Of a DNA stretch of 20,355 nt, positions 1-7,091 are shown one piece after another. This stretch comes from Candidatus Poribacteria bacterium (GTDB lineage Bacteria; Abyssobacteria; SURF-5), in contig JACRIR010000068.1 in NCBI GenBank assembly GCA_016215705.1, positions 1 to 20,355 of the forward strand. The letters run 5' to 3'. The notes under the pieces are model-generated. The model did not search any database. It was given only the letters and a program-made list of their open reading frames with translations, and was not told where the DNA came from. The position numbers and the translations under genes were made by a program. Position 1 is the first letter of the stretch; every line of letters begins with the position of its first letter.

Positions 1-14
1 TAGGTGAACAAGAG

Positions 15-43
15 TTGAGCGGCGCAAAAGCATATGATAATAT
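15..43 (+). promoter_or_regulatory. Possible sigma70-type promoter for the glycosyltransferase
   Basis: TTGAGC (15-20) and TAATAT (38-43) are separated by 17 bases, each matching the consensus at four of six positions. The pair ends 24 bases before the start codon at 68. This is a weak match judged by eye and could be chance in an AT-rich leader. Confidence 0.25.
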
Positions 44-67
44 AGCACTATCTTATGGAAAGCGCCG

Positions 68-1870
68 ATGAACCTCCCGAATCTGCTCAAGTCTGATAGA
101 GCGTCGAAGCTTATTCCCCTACTCGCGGTTTTCCTTCTGGCGTTTGCAGTCCGAATGGAGTATCTCCGCGAGATTCGAGGCAATCCGTTCTTCCATCATC
201 TGATGATAGACGAGAATGCGTATGACCAGTGGGCGCAACGGATTGCGGGAGGCGAGCTTATGGGGAAAGAGATTTTCTATCAGGACCCGCTGTATCCGTA
301 TTTCCTCGGACTGACATACTCGGTTATCGGGCGCGACCTATTATGGGTGCGCGTGCTCCAGCTTTTTGTTGGCTCTTTGTCCTGTGCTCTCATTTGTCTT
401 CTCGGGAGTTTATTGTTTGACCGGTCGACAGGGTTCCTTGCGGGGGTTATCGCCGCGCTCTATAAACCGTTCTTCTATTTTGAAGCAATGATCGAGAAGA
501 CGTTTCTCGCCATCTTTCTGCTGTCCTTATTTCTTCTTCTGCTCGTGGCGGCCCGGCCGAGGCGTTCCTTTTTTCTATGGGTGGCAGGAGGATTCACTCT
601 GGGGCTGCTGGCGCTGGTAAGGGCGAATACGCTGGCGCTTGCCGGCGGCGTATTCGCGTGGCTCCTGATAACACAAGCAGATAATGAGCGGGCCAAACAC
701 AAGCTAATCGCTGCGACCGGTTTCTTTGCGGGTCTACTACTCTTAATTTCGCCCATTTGCGCCCGGAACTATATTGTAGGGAACGATTTCGTGCTCGTGA
801 CATCGCAGGCCGGACAAAATTTCTATATCGGCAACAATCCGCGAAACCTCAACGGCAGGTATCAGCCACCCATCTTTATCAGGCCGAATCCGAAATATGA
901 ACAAGAGGATTTTCGAGTGCGCGCGGAGATAGTGACCGGCCGAAGGCTCGGACCTTCCGAAGTATCCGCCTATTGGTTTGGAGAGGCCTTCCGTTTCATA
1001 GCGGATGAACCCCTGAGGTGGTTGCAATTACTATGGACTAAGACGCGGTTATTCTGGAATTATTACGAAGTTCCCGACAACCAGAACTACGGTTTCTTCA
1101 AGCGATACTCGTACCTGCTGAGACAGCCCCTACCGGATTTTCGAATAGTGGCCGCCGTCGGCCTCACCGGAATGGCTCTTTGCGTCTTCCAATGGAAGAA
1201 GCTGTCGCTGCTCTATCTTACGGTCATCATCTATTCGATCACGGTGATAGCGTTCTACGTGTTTGACCGATACCGCGTCCCTGTGGTTCCTCTACTGATT
1301 GTGTTTGCTGCATCCGCGCCTGTGACGTTCCTTAAGATGATAAGGCAAAAAGCGTATCTCAGAGTGGCAGCGGCAGGCGGGTTTATCGTCGCGATCTTCC
1401 TGTTGCTGAGCATGCCCGTAAATCCTAACGATTACTACAATGACGACTCGAACGCTTACTGCCGTCTGGGCGCTGTGTACCAGGCAGAGGGAAAGCTTGA
1501 TGATGCGCTCGCCGCATACGAGAGCGCCTTGAAAATCTTGCCGTATTATTGGGCTGCGCATTCCGGCTTGGGGGAAGTATACGAAGAAAAGGGTAATCTC
1601 GACCGCGCGCTTGTGCACCTCACAAACGCCCGAATCCTGAATCCGGGCAGCCCCGACCTGTGCGTTCGTATCGGGCGTATTTATTATCTGAGGGGAGACA
1701 TGAGCCGCAGCGCCGAGGCATATGAGGCTGCGGCGAGACTCGATCCCGATTGGTCTGTTCCCCACACCTGGCTGGCTGATATTTACCTGCGGCAGGGAGA
1801 TGTTGAACGGGCGCAGGCGCACGCGAGGAAATTGATGGAGCTGGGCGCGACAGACGGTTTTGGATTTTAG
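68..1870 (+). CDS. Membrane glycosyltransferase (ArnT/PMT family 39-like) with C-terminal TPR domain
   Basis: The 600-residue protein begins with a hydrophobic helix (about residues 15-30). An acidic first loop follows, with IDENAYDQWA at 47-56 and QDPLYPY about 20 residues later. In the GT39/PMT_2 family the acidic residues of this loop bind the polyprenyl-phosphate sugar donor. Many further membrane helices run to about residue 450. The last 145 residues are soluble and contain about four TPR repeats (for example AYCRLGAVYQAEGKLDDALA). Such proteins transfer a lipid-linked sugar on the outer face of the inner membrane, and the TPRs would lie in the periplasm and could bind a partner. GGAAAG at 56-61 supports the ATG at 68. 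The gene converges on the dehydrogenase gene with only 34 bases between stop codons. Fold assignment is good; donor and acceptor are unknown. Confidence 0.8.
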   Translation: MNLPNLLKSDRASKLIPLLAVFLLAFAVRMEYLREIRGNPFFHHLMIDENAYDQWAQRIAGGELMGKEIFYQDPLYPYFLGLTYSVIGRDLLWVRVLQLFVGSLSCALICLLGSLLFDRSTGFLAGVIAALYKPFFYFEAMIEKTFLAIFLLSLFLLLLVAARPRRSFFLWVAGGFTLGLLALVRANTLALAGGVFAWLLITQADNERAKHKLIAATGFFAGLLLLISPICARNYIVGNDFVLVTSQAGQNFYIGNNPRNLNGRYQPPIFIRPNPKYEQEDFRVRAEIVTGRRLGPSEVSAYWFGEAFRFIADEPLRWLQLLWTKTRLFWNYYEVPDNQNYGFFKRYSYLLRQPLPDFRIVAAVGLTGMALCVFQWKKLSLLYLTVIIYSITVIAFYVFDRYRVPVVPLLIVFAASAPVTFLKMIRQKAYLRVAAAGGFIVAIFLLLSMPVNPNDYYNDDSNAYCRLGAVYQAEGKLDDALAAYESALKILPYYWAAHSGLGEVYEEKGNLDRALVHLTNARILNPGSPDLCVRIGRIYYLRGDMSRSAEAYEAAARLDPDWSVPHTWLADIYLRQGDVERAQAHARKLMELGATDGFGF

Positions 1871-1904
1871 ATTTTGGATTGAAACTTACAAAAACATCGA
1901 CCTT

Positions 1905-3011
1905 TCACTTGCCCTTGTTGATGCGCTCGATTATGGCATCGCCCATGTGGCTTGTTCCAACGGAAGGATAAGGACTAGCTTCCCGCTGCAGGTCGGATGT
2001 CACATGTCTTCCTTCCCTTAGAACTTCGGCCACCGCTCCCTCGAGTCTCCTGGCGGCCATGCTTTCTCCGATGTGCTCGAGCATCAGCACGGCTGAGAGC
2101 AGCATGCCCGTGGGATTGGCCTTGTCCTGACCCGCTATGTCGGGAGCGCTGCCGTGTGTCGCCTCGAACACCGCGAACTTGTCACCCATGTTGACACCCG
2201 GCGCGACACCCAGTCCACCAACGAGTCCCGCTACAAGGTCGGAGATTATGTCGCCGTAAAGGTTTGGAAGCACGAGCACGTCGTATTTCTCCGGCAACTG
2301 CACGAGTTGCATGCACATATTGTCGACGAGGATGTGTTCGTAGGCTATGTCCTTGTACCTCCTACTCACTTGTGCGGCAACATTCATGAAGAGGCCGTCG
2401 GTATATTTCATGATATTGGCCTTGTCGATAGCAGTGACTTTTCTTCGTTTGTATTTGCGCGCATATTCGAATGCGAACGTCACGATTCGCTCCGACCCCT
2501 TGACCGAGATCGGCTTGATGCTTATGCCCGTGTCGCATCCAAGCTCGACCCCTTTTTGCTCCTTCAGAAAATCGAGCAACGGATTGTCCACGCCGCAGCT
2601 TTCCATGAACTCGATGCCGGCGTAGAGGTCTTCCGTGTTCTCACGAACAACGACAATGTCGATGGCTTGCGGATTCGAGATGCGGCTGCGGACACCCTCG
2701 TAGTATTTGGTTGGCCGCACGCAGGCATAGAGGTCGAGCTTTTGGCGGAGCTCGACGTTGATGCTCCTGAATCCTTTGCCGACCGGCGTTTCGACGGGTC
2801 CCTTGAGGGCGATTGTGTTGTTTCTTATCGAGTCGAGCACCCGGTCCGGCAGTGGAGATTTTTCTTTTTCGATGACGGATGCGCCGGCCTGCTGGATGTC
2901 CCAGTCGATGGCTACGCCCAGGGCGGAGATGCAGCGCCGGACGACTTCAGAAATCTCGGGCCCAATGCCGTCGCCGGGGATTAGGGTGATTGTCTTAGTA
3001 CTTGATCGCAT
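1905..3011 (-). CDS. NAD-type isocitrate/isopropylmalate-family dehydrogenase (probably isocitrate dehydrogenase)
   Basis: The 368-residue protein is a beta-decarboxylating dehydrogenase with the usual length of short NAD-dependent isocitrate dehydrogenases. Visible motifs are GDGIGPE (13-19), the substrate segment SINVELRQKLDLYACVRP (83-100, with S83, R89 and R99), RENTEDLYAG (123-132, R123 and Y130), K197 in AIDKANIMK, metal-binding D230/D254/D258, and ATHGSAPDIAG (284-294). Asp291-Ile292 occupy the places of the Lys-Tyr pair that selects NADP in the E. coli enzyme, so NAD is the likely cofactor. The Ser and Arg in the substrate segment favour isocitrate over isopropylmalate. GAGGATT lies just before the ATG. 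It is last in the cluster behind E1 alpha, E1 beta and E2, 206 bases after E2, so acetyl-CoA production and citrate oxidation may be co-expressed. Homoisocitrate or tartrate-type activity is not excluded. Confidence 0.85.
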   Translation of the reverse strand: MRSSTKTITLIPGDGIGPEISEVVRRCISALGVAIDWDIQQAGASVIEKEKSPLPDRVLDSIRNNTIALKGPVETPVGKGFRSINVELRQKLDLYACVRPTKYYEGVRSRISNPQAIDIVVVRENTEDLYAGIEFMESCGVDNPLLDFLKEQKGVELGCDTGISIKPISVKGSERIVTFAFEYARKYKRRKVTAIDKANIMKYTDGLFMNVAAQVSRRYKDIAYEHILVDNMCMQLVQLPEKYDVLVLPNLYGDIISDLVAGLVGGLGVAPGVNMGDKFAVFEATHGSAPDIAGQDKANPTGMLLSAVLMLEHIGESMAARRLEGAVAEVLREGRHVTSDLQREASPYPSVGTSHMGDAIIERINKGK

Positions 3012-3116
3012 GAATCCTCGCTACGCGGTTTATTCGGAAAGAATCCTTTCCCTCTTGCGCAGGCGAGAGGCGAAGGGCTAAAGGGAAATTTCGAGAATCT
3101 GTTGTCTTATTTGGAG

Positions 3117-3213
3117 AAATCCCCCCACCCCCTTTACTAAGAGGGGAGCTTATTTCCCCATTCACAAAGGAACCCTTCTTACCCCCTTTCGCAAAGGGGG
3201 CAGGGGGATCTAA
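3117..3213. repeat. C/G-rich inverted-repeat element between E2 and the isocitrate dehydrogenase gene
   Basis: The two ends are imperfect inverted repeats of about 25 bases, with arms built on ATCCCCC..CCCCTTT. Inside the right arm is a perfect 8-bp hairpin, CCCCCTTT (3182-3189) with AAAGGGGG (3193-3200) and loop CGC. The element ends about five bases from the E2 stop codon (3218-3220). It resembles the dispersed 'AAATCCCCC..CCCTTT' intergenic repeats common in repeat-rich bacterial genomes. It could form an mRNA hairpin between the two genes. There is no T-tract, so a simple intrinsic terminator is unlikely. Confidence 0.65.
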
Positions 3214-3217
3214 GGGC

Positions 3218-4678
3218 CTACAAACAAACGTCAATCTCGAATTTGCCTGCCTCCAACAGCGCGCGCACACGCTGAAGGAACTGTATCGAGGTTGCTCCGT
3301 CGACTATGCGGTGGTCATAGGAAAGACACAGGTACATCATGGGACGAATGGCTATGGCGTCGTCCACGACGACTGCGCGTTTCTCGATCTTCTCGGCGCC
3401 GAGTATCGCCGCCTGCGGCTGATTTATTATGGGCGTCGAAAGGATCGCCCCGTACGAGCCGGGATTTGTGATGCTGAACGTGCCCCCTTGAATCTCGTTG
3501 AGCGACAGCCGTCCCTCTCGGGCGCGCCGCGCGAGCGAGTCGACTGCCTTTGCGAGGTCTTCCACGCCGAGCCTGTCAGCGTTGCGAATGACCGGCGTCA
3601 TCAGGCCGCGCTCGGTCTGCACCGATACGCCGACGTGGTAGTATCGTTTCAGGATTATTCTGTCGTCCACGAGTGAGGAGTTGAGATATGGGAACTCCTT
3701 CAACGCCTGGACGGAGGCGGCGATGATGAACGGTAGGAACGTGAGCGAGACACCATATTTCTGGCGGAACGCCTCTTTGTTCTTCTCGCGCAGAGCGCTG
3801 ACCTCCGACATATCCGCCTCGGCGACCGTGGTCACGTGAGGCGACGTGCGCTTGCTCCGAGCCATGTGCTCGGCTATCGCCTTACGCATCCCCTCGAGCG
3901 GAATCACTTCCTCGAGGTCTTCAAGCGCTTGATCAGCGGGTCTCTTGGGTGCGGTTTCTTTTTTCTCCGGTTTCCTCTCTTCTTTGGGCGCAATGAATTG
4001 AGCCCCTACAGGTTTAGGCGCGACCTCGATGCCTTTTTGTCGCCTCGCAACGTAATCAAGAATATCCTCTTTGGTCACGCGCCCGTCAAGTCCGCTTCCC
4101 GTGACATCCGCGAGGTTAACGCCATGTTCTTTGGCCATGCGGCGAACCAGAGGCGAGGATTTCGTTAGTCGCCGCTCGGCCGCCGAGACGATTCCTTCTT
4201 CAGATTCCACAGGTCTTGCGGCCTCTGCCTCCTCAATCCTTTCTTCTTCCGTTTCTCGTTCCTTTGCCTTTTCCCCTTCGAGCGATGGAGCTTTTTTCTC
4301 CGGTTTCCTCTCTTCTTTGGGCGCAATGAATTGAGCCCCTACAACTTTAGACGGGGCCTGTGGCTCTGCAGTTTTGGATGCGGCTTCGGGCCTTTTCTCT
4401 ACCGTTGCAGTCCCAGGTACTTCCGCCACTTTTTCGCCGGGCGCGCTTATGATGGCGAGCAGCCCGCCGACCTTGACTTCTTCACCTTCCTCGGCAAGTT
4501 TCTTTTGAAGAACGCCCGCTGCCGGAGACGGGATTTCGACATTAGCTTTGTCCGTCGCTATTTCGACAAGCGATTCATCGACGGCCACCTGATCGCCAAT
4601 TTCCTTCAGCCACTTCACGATTGTCCCGCTGACAACGGTCTCTCCGATCTGCGGCATAATGACTTCGGTGGGCATCAT
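3218..4678 (-). CDS. 2-oxo acid dehydrogenase E2 (dihydrolipoamide acyltransferase)
   Basis: E2 is the core of the complex: it takes the acyl group from E1 on a lipoyl arm and passes it to CoA. The 486 residues comprise a lipoyl domain (about 3-78, lipoylated Lys44 in ATDKANVE), a long charged linker, a peripheral-subunit-binding domain (about 174-211, SPLVRRMAKEHGVNLADV), a second linker, and the catalytic domain (about 256-486) with SYDHRIVDG (His456, Asp460). Each linker contains the same 17-residue segment VGAQFIAPKEERKPEKK (113-129 and 224-240), encoded by a 53-base exact repeat that includes a dispersed palindrome. Two ATGs are adjacent. AGGAGG (4681-4686) is two bases from the first and five from the second (4673-4675), so translation may begin at the second. 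It lies 194 bases after E1 beta. The acyl group (acetyl or branched-chain) cannot be fixed from sequence. Confidence 0.93.
   Translation of the reverse strand: MMPTEVIMPQIGETVVSGTIVKWLKEIGDQVAVDESLVEIATDKANVEIPSPAAGVLQKKLAEEGEEVKVGGLLAIISAPGEKVAEVPGTATVEKRPEAASKTAEPQAPSKVVGAQFIAPKEERKPEKKAPSLEGEKAKERETEEERIEEAEAARPVESEEGIVSAAERRLTKSSPLVRRMAKEHGVNLADVTGSGLDGRVTKEDILDYVARRQKGIEVAPKPVGAQFIAPKEERKPEKKETAPKRPADQALEDLEEVIPLEGMRKAIAEHMARSKRTSPHVTTVAEADMSEVSALREKNKEAFRQKYGVSLTFLPFIIAASVQALKEFPYLNSSLVDDRIILKRYYHVGVSVQTERGLMTPVIRNADRLGVEDLAKAVDSLARRAREGRLSLNEIQGGTFSITNPGSYGAILSTPIINQPQAAILGAEKIEKRAVVVDDAIAIRPMMYLCLSYDHRIVDGATSIQFLQRVRALLEAGKFEIDVCL
3958..4010 (-). repeat. 53-bp exact direct repeat, copy 1, in the second E2 linker
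   Basis: This copy is identical base for base to 4291-4343. Positions 3985-4010 are the dispersed palindrome (GGGCGCAATGAATTGAGCCCC type) and 3958-3984 are purine/pyrimidine-biased linker sequence. On the minus strand it encodes VGAQFIAPKEERKPEKK, E2 residues 224-240, between the subunit-binding and catalytic domains. Confidence 0.9.
4291..4343 (-). repeat. 53-bp exact direct repeat, copy 2, in the first E2 linker
   Basis: The second copy lies exactly 333 bases from the first in the same reading frame and encodes E2 residues 113-129, between the lipoyl and subunit-binding domains. Both copies carry the same variant (GAGCCCC where other copies in the window have GCGCCCC). That suggests one insertion later duplicated, or homogenised by gene conversion. 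Confidence 0.9.
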
Positions 4679-4774
4679 GGCCTCCTAAGAAAGGGGAAAG
4701 AAGAAAGGAGCAAGGCGAAAGGGAAAAGAAAGCCAAGAGAAAAGAGATTGCTTCGCTTCGCTCGAGACCTTTTT

Positions 4775-4865
4775 GGGGTCGGGCCTACACAATTGGCAAG
4801 TGGATTTTTCTGCCAGGAGCATTCTCGTGTCGTGATTCGGATTGTCATTGTGTAGACCTGACCCC
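4775..4865. repeat. GGGGTC-type inverted-repeat element, copy 1 (91 bp), between E1 beta and E2
   Basis: The left end GGGGTCGGGCCTACACAATT is matched by the reverse complement of the right end (GGGGTCAGGTCTACACAATG), giving terminal inverted repeats of about 24 bases around a roughly 40-base centre. It ends seven bases downstream of the E1 beta stop codon (4873-4875) in transcription order. Its ends match those of the element at 5877-5966, but the centres differ. It is too short to encode a transposase, so it is a MITE-like or REP-like element. No clear target-site duplication is visible. Confidence 0.8.
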
Positions 4866-4872
4866 TCCTGTA

Positions 4873-5853
4873 TTAATACTCGATTACACGGTGGACGGCG
4901 TCGATAACATCCTGCTCGTTGGGCAGATAGAATTCTTCTAGTGGCGGGCTGTACGGAATGGGCGTGTCCGGCGCCGCCACCCGAATGATTGGCGTATCGA
5001 GATACTCAAACAACTCTTCTGACAGCAGCGCCGCGATTTCGGCGCCGATGCCGAGTGTCTTATGGTCCTCATAAGCGAGTATGACACGGTTGGTCTTTTT
5101 GACCGAATCGTAGATTGTGCTTTTGTCGAGCGGCATGATCGAGCGAAGATCGATAAGCTCGATTGAAAGGTCTTCGGCTTCGAGTTTGTCGATTGCACTC
5201 CGGCAATGGAATACCATCGAGCCATAGGTGATTATGGTAACGTCGCCGCCTTCCTTAAGAATCTTCGCCTTGCCAAGCGGGACAATATAGTCTTCTTCGG
5301 GCAGGTTTTCTTTGGCGCGGCGGTAGAGGAATTTCGGCTCGAAGAATATGACCGGGTCATCGTCGCGGATGGCCGCCTTCAGGAGTCCCTTTGCATCGTA
5401 GGCGGATGAGGGGACCACGACTTTGAGGCCGGGGGTATGCGCAAACCACGCCTCCGGACTCTGTGAATGATAGAGGCCGCCGTGCACGCCGGCCGCCGAG
5501 GGCGCGCGAACAACGAGAGGAGCGGGCATTTCACCGCCGGTCCGGTATCGCAGTGTCGCAGTCTGATTGACTATCTGGTCGAATCCGCAAGTTATGAAAT
5601 CGGCGAACTGTATTTCTGCAATTGGCCTGTATCCCATAATGGCCATGCCAAGGGCAGCGCCTACTATCGCGGATTCGGAAATCGGAGTATCGATCACTCG
5701 GTTCGGCCCAAATTCGTCGTATAGTCCTTCGGTCGCGCGGAATGCGCCGCCATAGATTCCGACATCTTCGCCGAGCACAAGCACGGACTCGTCGCGCTCC
5801 ATTTCCTCTTTCATCGCGAGGCGAATCGCCTCCAGCATAGTTATCTCGGGCAT
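4873..5853 (-). CDS. 2-oxo acid dehydrogenase E1 subunit beta
   Basis: The 326-residue protein has the normal length for a separate E1 beta subunit. With E1 alpha it forms the thiamine-diphosphate-dependent decarboxylase that loads the E2 lipoyl arm. Family features are GEDVGIYGGAFRAT near the N-terminus, DTPISESAIVGAALGMA, AEIQFADF, the active-site His region YHSQSPEAWFAHTPGLKVVVP, YDAKGLLKAAIRDDDPVIFFEPK, and the C-terminal transketolase domain (from about residue 190) with LIDLRSIMPLD. The HSQSPEA..HTPGLKVV and FFEPK.LYR segments resemble branched-chain 2-oxo acid dehydrogenase more than classical pyruvate dehydrogenase, so the substrate is open. It starts 41 bases after the E1 alpha stop. 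GGGGAG is about 15 bases before the ATG, rather far. Confidence 0.92.
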   Translation of the reverse strand: MPEITMLEAIRLAMKEEMERDESVLVLGEDVGIYGGAFRATEGLYDEFGPNRVIDTPISESAIVGAALGMAIMGYRPIAEIQFADFITCGFDQIVNQTATLRYRTGGEMPAPLVVRAPSAAGVHGGLYHSQSPEAWFAHTPGLKVVVPSSAYDAKGLLKAAIRDDDPVIFFEPKFLYRRAKENLPEEDYIVPLGKAKILKEGGDVTIITYGSMVFHCRSAIDKLEAEDLSIELIDLRSIMPLDKSTIYDSVKKTNRVILAYEDHKTLGIGAEIAALLSEELFEYLDTPIIRVAAPDTPIPYSPPLEEFYLPNEQDVIDAVHRVIEY

Positions 5854-5876
5854 GCGGCAATTCCAATCTCCCCAAA

Positions 5877-5966
5877 GGGGTCACGTCTACATATTTACAA
5901 ATTAGTTTCTCCACTGACGACAGGTTTTTGTCTCGATTCAATTGTCAAGTGTGTAGACCTGACCCC
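5877..5966. repeat. GGGGTC-type inverted-repeat element, copy 2 (90 bp), overlapping the 3' end of E1 alpha
   Basis: It begins GGGGTCACGTCTACATATTT, and its other end read in reverse is GGGGTCAGGTCTACACACTT, so the terminal inverted repeats match those of copy 1. The element holds the last 23 sense codons and the stop codon (5895-5897) of E1 alpha. It also occupies part of the 41-base gap before E1 beta. Confidence 0.8.
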
Positions 5967-6941
5967 TTCGTCGGGGGCAAACACGTCTTCAAGCGCGCTC
6001 TCACCCGGCGGGAAGGGGCTATCGAGCGCGAACTGCGCCGCCTCGTCGAGTATGGCGGAAATGCGCTTGAGCATCTCTTCTTCCTCTGACTCGCCGAAGC
6101 CGGCTTTTTCCGTAAGAAACCCCTTGAAGCGCGTGATCGGGTCCTTTTTTTTCCACTCCTGTTTTTCGGCTTCGGGCTGGTATTTAGCTTCGTCGTGTTC
6201 CGAGTGACCCCGGATGCGATAAGTCATACACTCAATGAGTGTCGGACCGCCTCCGGCGCGGGCACGTTCAACGGCTATCTGCATAGCGTCATAGACCGCG
6301 AGCACGTCGTTGCCGTCGACGAGCAGCCCCTGGAACCCGTACGATTCAGCGCGGTATGATACGCAACAGATCGCCATTTCTTTTTCAACCGGCGTCGAGT
6401 AGGCATATTTGTTATTTTCGCATATGAGCACAAGGGGGACCTTATGGATGCCGGCAAAATTGCAGCCTTCATGGAAATCGCCCCGGTTCGAGCCTCCCTC
6501 GCCGAAGTAGCTAACGGCAACGCTGTCCTTGCCGCGCAGTTTGAATGTGAACGCCACACCTGCGGCGATCGGGATTGTGGAAGCGAGAATACTGGTGGGT
6601 GGGATTATTCCGAGCTTTTTGCTGCCGGCGTGTAGAAACGAGTCGCGCCCCTTCGAGGGGCCGGTCGCCTTGCCGAGTATCTGGGCCATGAGTATCTTTG
6701 GGTCCATTCCTTTGATAAGAAACGCACCCAGATCGCGATGGATGGGCGAGATGACGTCGTCGTCTCTCAAGTGTGCGCATGTGCCGGCCGGAATGGCTTC
6801 CTGGCCGGTCGAAAGAAAGATGCCGCCAAAGATTTTCCCCTGTCTATAGAGCTTCGAGAGTCGATCCTCGAACTGTCGAGTCAACAGCATATTGTAGTAG
6901 AGATTGAACAGCTTGTCTTTCGGGAGGTCCTTCGCGGCCAT
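5895..6941 (-). CDS. 2-oxo acid dehydrogenase E1 subunit alpha
   Basis: This 348-residue thiamine-diphosphate-binding subunit is the first gene of the leftward cluster. It shows STGQEAIPAG (44-53), PIHRDLGAFL (66-75), the ThDP/Mg motif beginning GEGGSNRGDFHEG (147-159) and ending ENN (175-177), and the active-site loop RGHSEHDEAKYQ (244-255, His246). The catalytic protein appears to end near Asp324-Glu325. Residues 326-348 are encoded entirely by the repeat element at 5877-5966 and look like a read-through tail rather than family sequence. CAGGAA lies about 11-15 bases before the ATG. Operon order is E1 alpha, E1 beta, E2, dehydrogenase. E3 is absent and must be supplied from elsewhere. Substrate is pyruvate, acetoin or branched-chain 2-oxo acids; sequence alone does not decide. 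Confidence 0.92.
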   Translation of the reverse strand: MAAKDLPKDKLFNLYYNMLLTRQFEDRLSKLYRQGKIFGGIFLSTGQEAIPAGTCAHLRDDDVISPIHRDLGAFLIKGMDPKILMAQILGKATGPSKGRDSFLHAGSKKLGIIPPTSILASTIPIAAGVAFTFKLRGKDSVAVSYFGEGGSNRGDFHEGCNFAGIHKVPLVLICENNKYAYSTPVEKEMAICCVSYRAESYGFQGLLVDGNDVLAVYDAMQIAVERARAGGGPTLIECMTYRIRGHSEHDEAKYQPEAEKQEWKKKDPITRFKGFLTEKAGFGESEEEEMLKRISAILDEAAQFALDSPFPPGESALEDVFAPDEGVRSTHLTIESRQKPVVSGETNL

Positions 6942-6984
6942 AGGTTTCTGTTCCTGTCGTAATAACGATGAATCCTTGCCCTAT

Positions 6985-7006
6985 AAAGACGCTATATGCC
7001 GTCTTT
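6985..7006 (-). promoter_or_regulatory. Small inverted repeat in the leader of the dehydrogenase operon
   Basis: AAAGACG (6985-6991) pairs with CGTCTTT (7000-7006) around an 8-base AT-rich loop. It lies between the proposed promoter and the E1 alpha start, 44-65 bases upstream of the ATG. It could be a leader hairpin or a repressor half-site pair; only its symmetry supports it. Confidence 0.35.
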
Positions 7007-7062
7007 GCGCACATCATTCTGATTCGTTCGCGGGTGATGAATGATAAATACCAATATGTCAA

Positions 7063-7091
7063 ATTATATCAACAAAGGACATGGTCAGCAA
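7063..7091 (-). promoter_or_regulatory. Possible sigma70-type promoter of the E1 alpha operon
   Basis: On the minus strand a perfect TATAAT (7068-7063) lies 17 bases downstream of TTGCTG (7091-7086), which matches the -35 consensus at three positions. The -10 box is about 120 bases upstream of the E1 alpha start codon. Assigned by eye. Confidence 0.35.

Noticed and set aside
2154-2984. 276-residue open frame on the plus strand opposite the isocitrate dehydrogenase gene
   Set aside because: It is antisense to a gene with all family motifs, has no domain, and its composition mirrors the codon bias of the minus-strand gene.
3182-3200. Intrinsic terminator between E2 and the dehydrogenase
   Set aside because: The hairpin is strong but lacks a T-tract on either strand and belongs to a dispersed repeat, so it is reported as a repeat instead.
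2995-3270. 91-residue minus-strand frame between E2 and the dehydrogenase
   Set aside because: It is translated through the C/G-rich inverted-repeat element and overlaps the E2 3' end in another frame.
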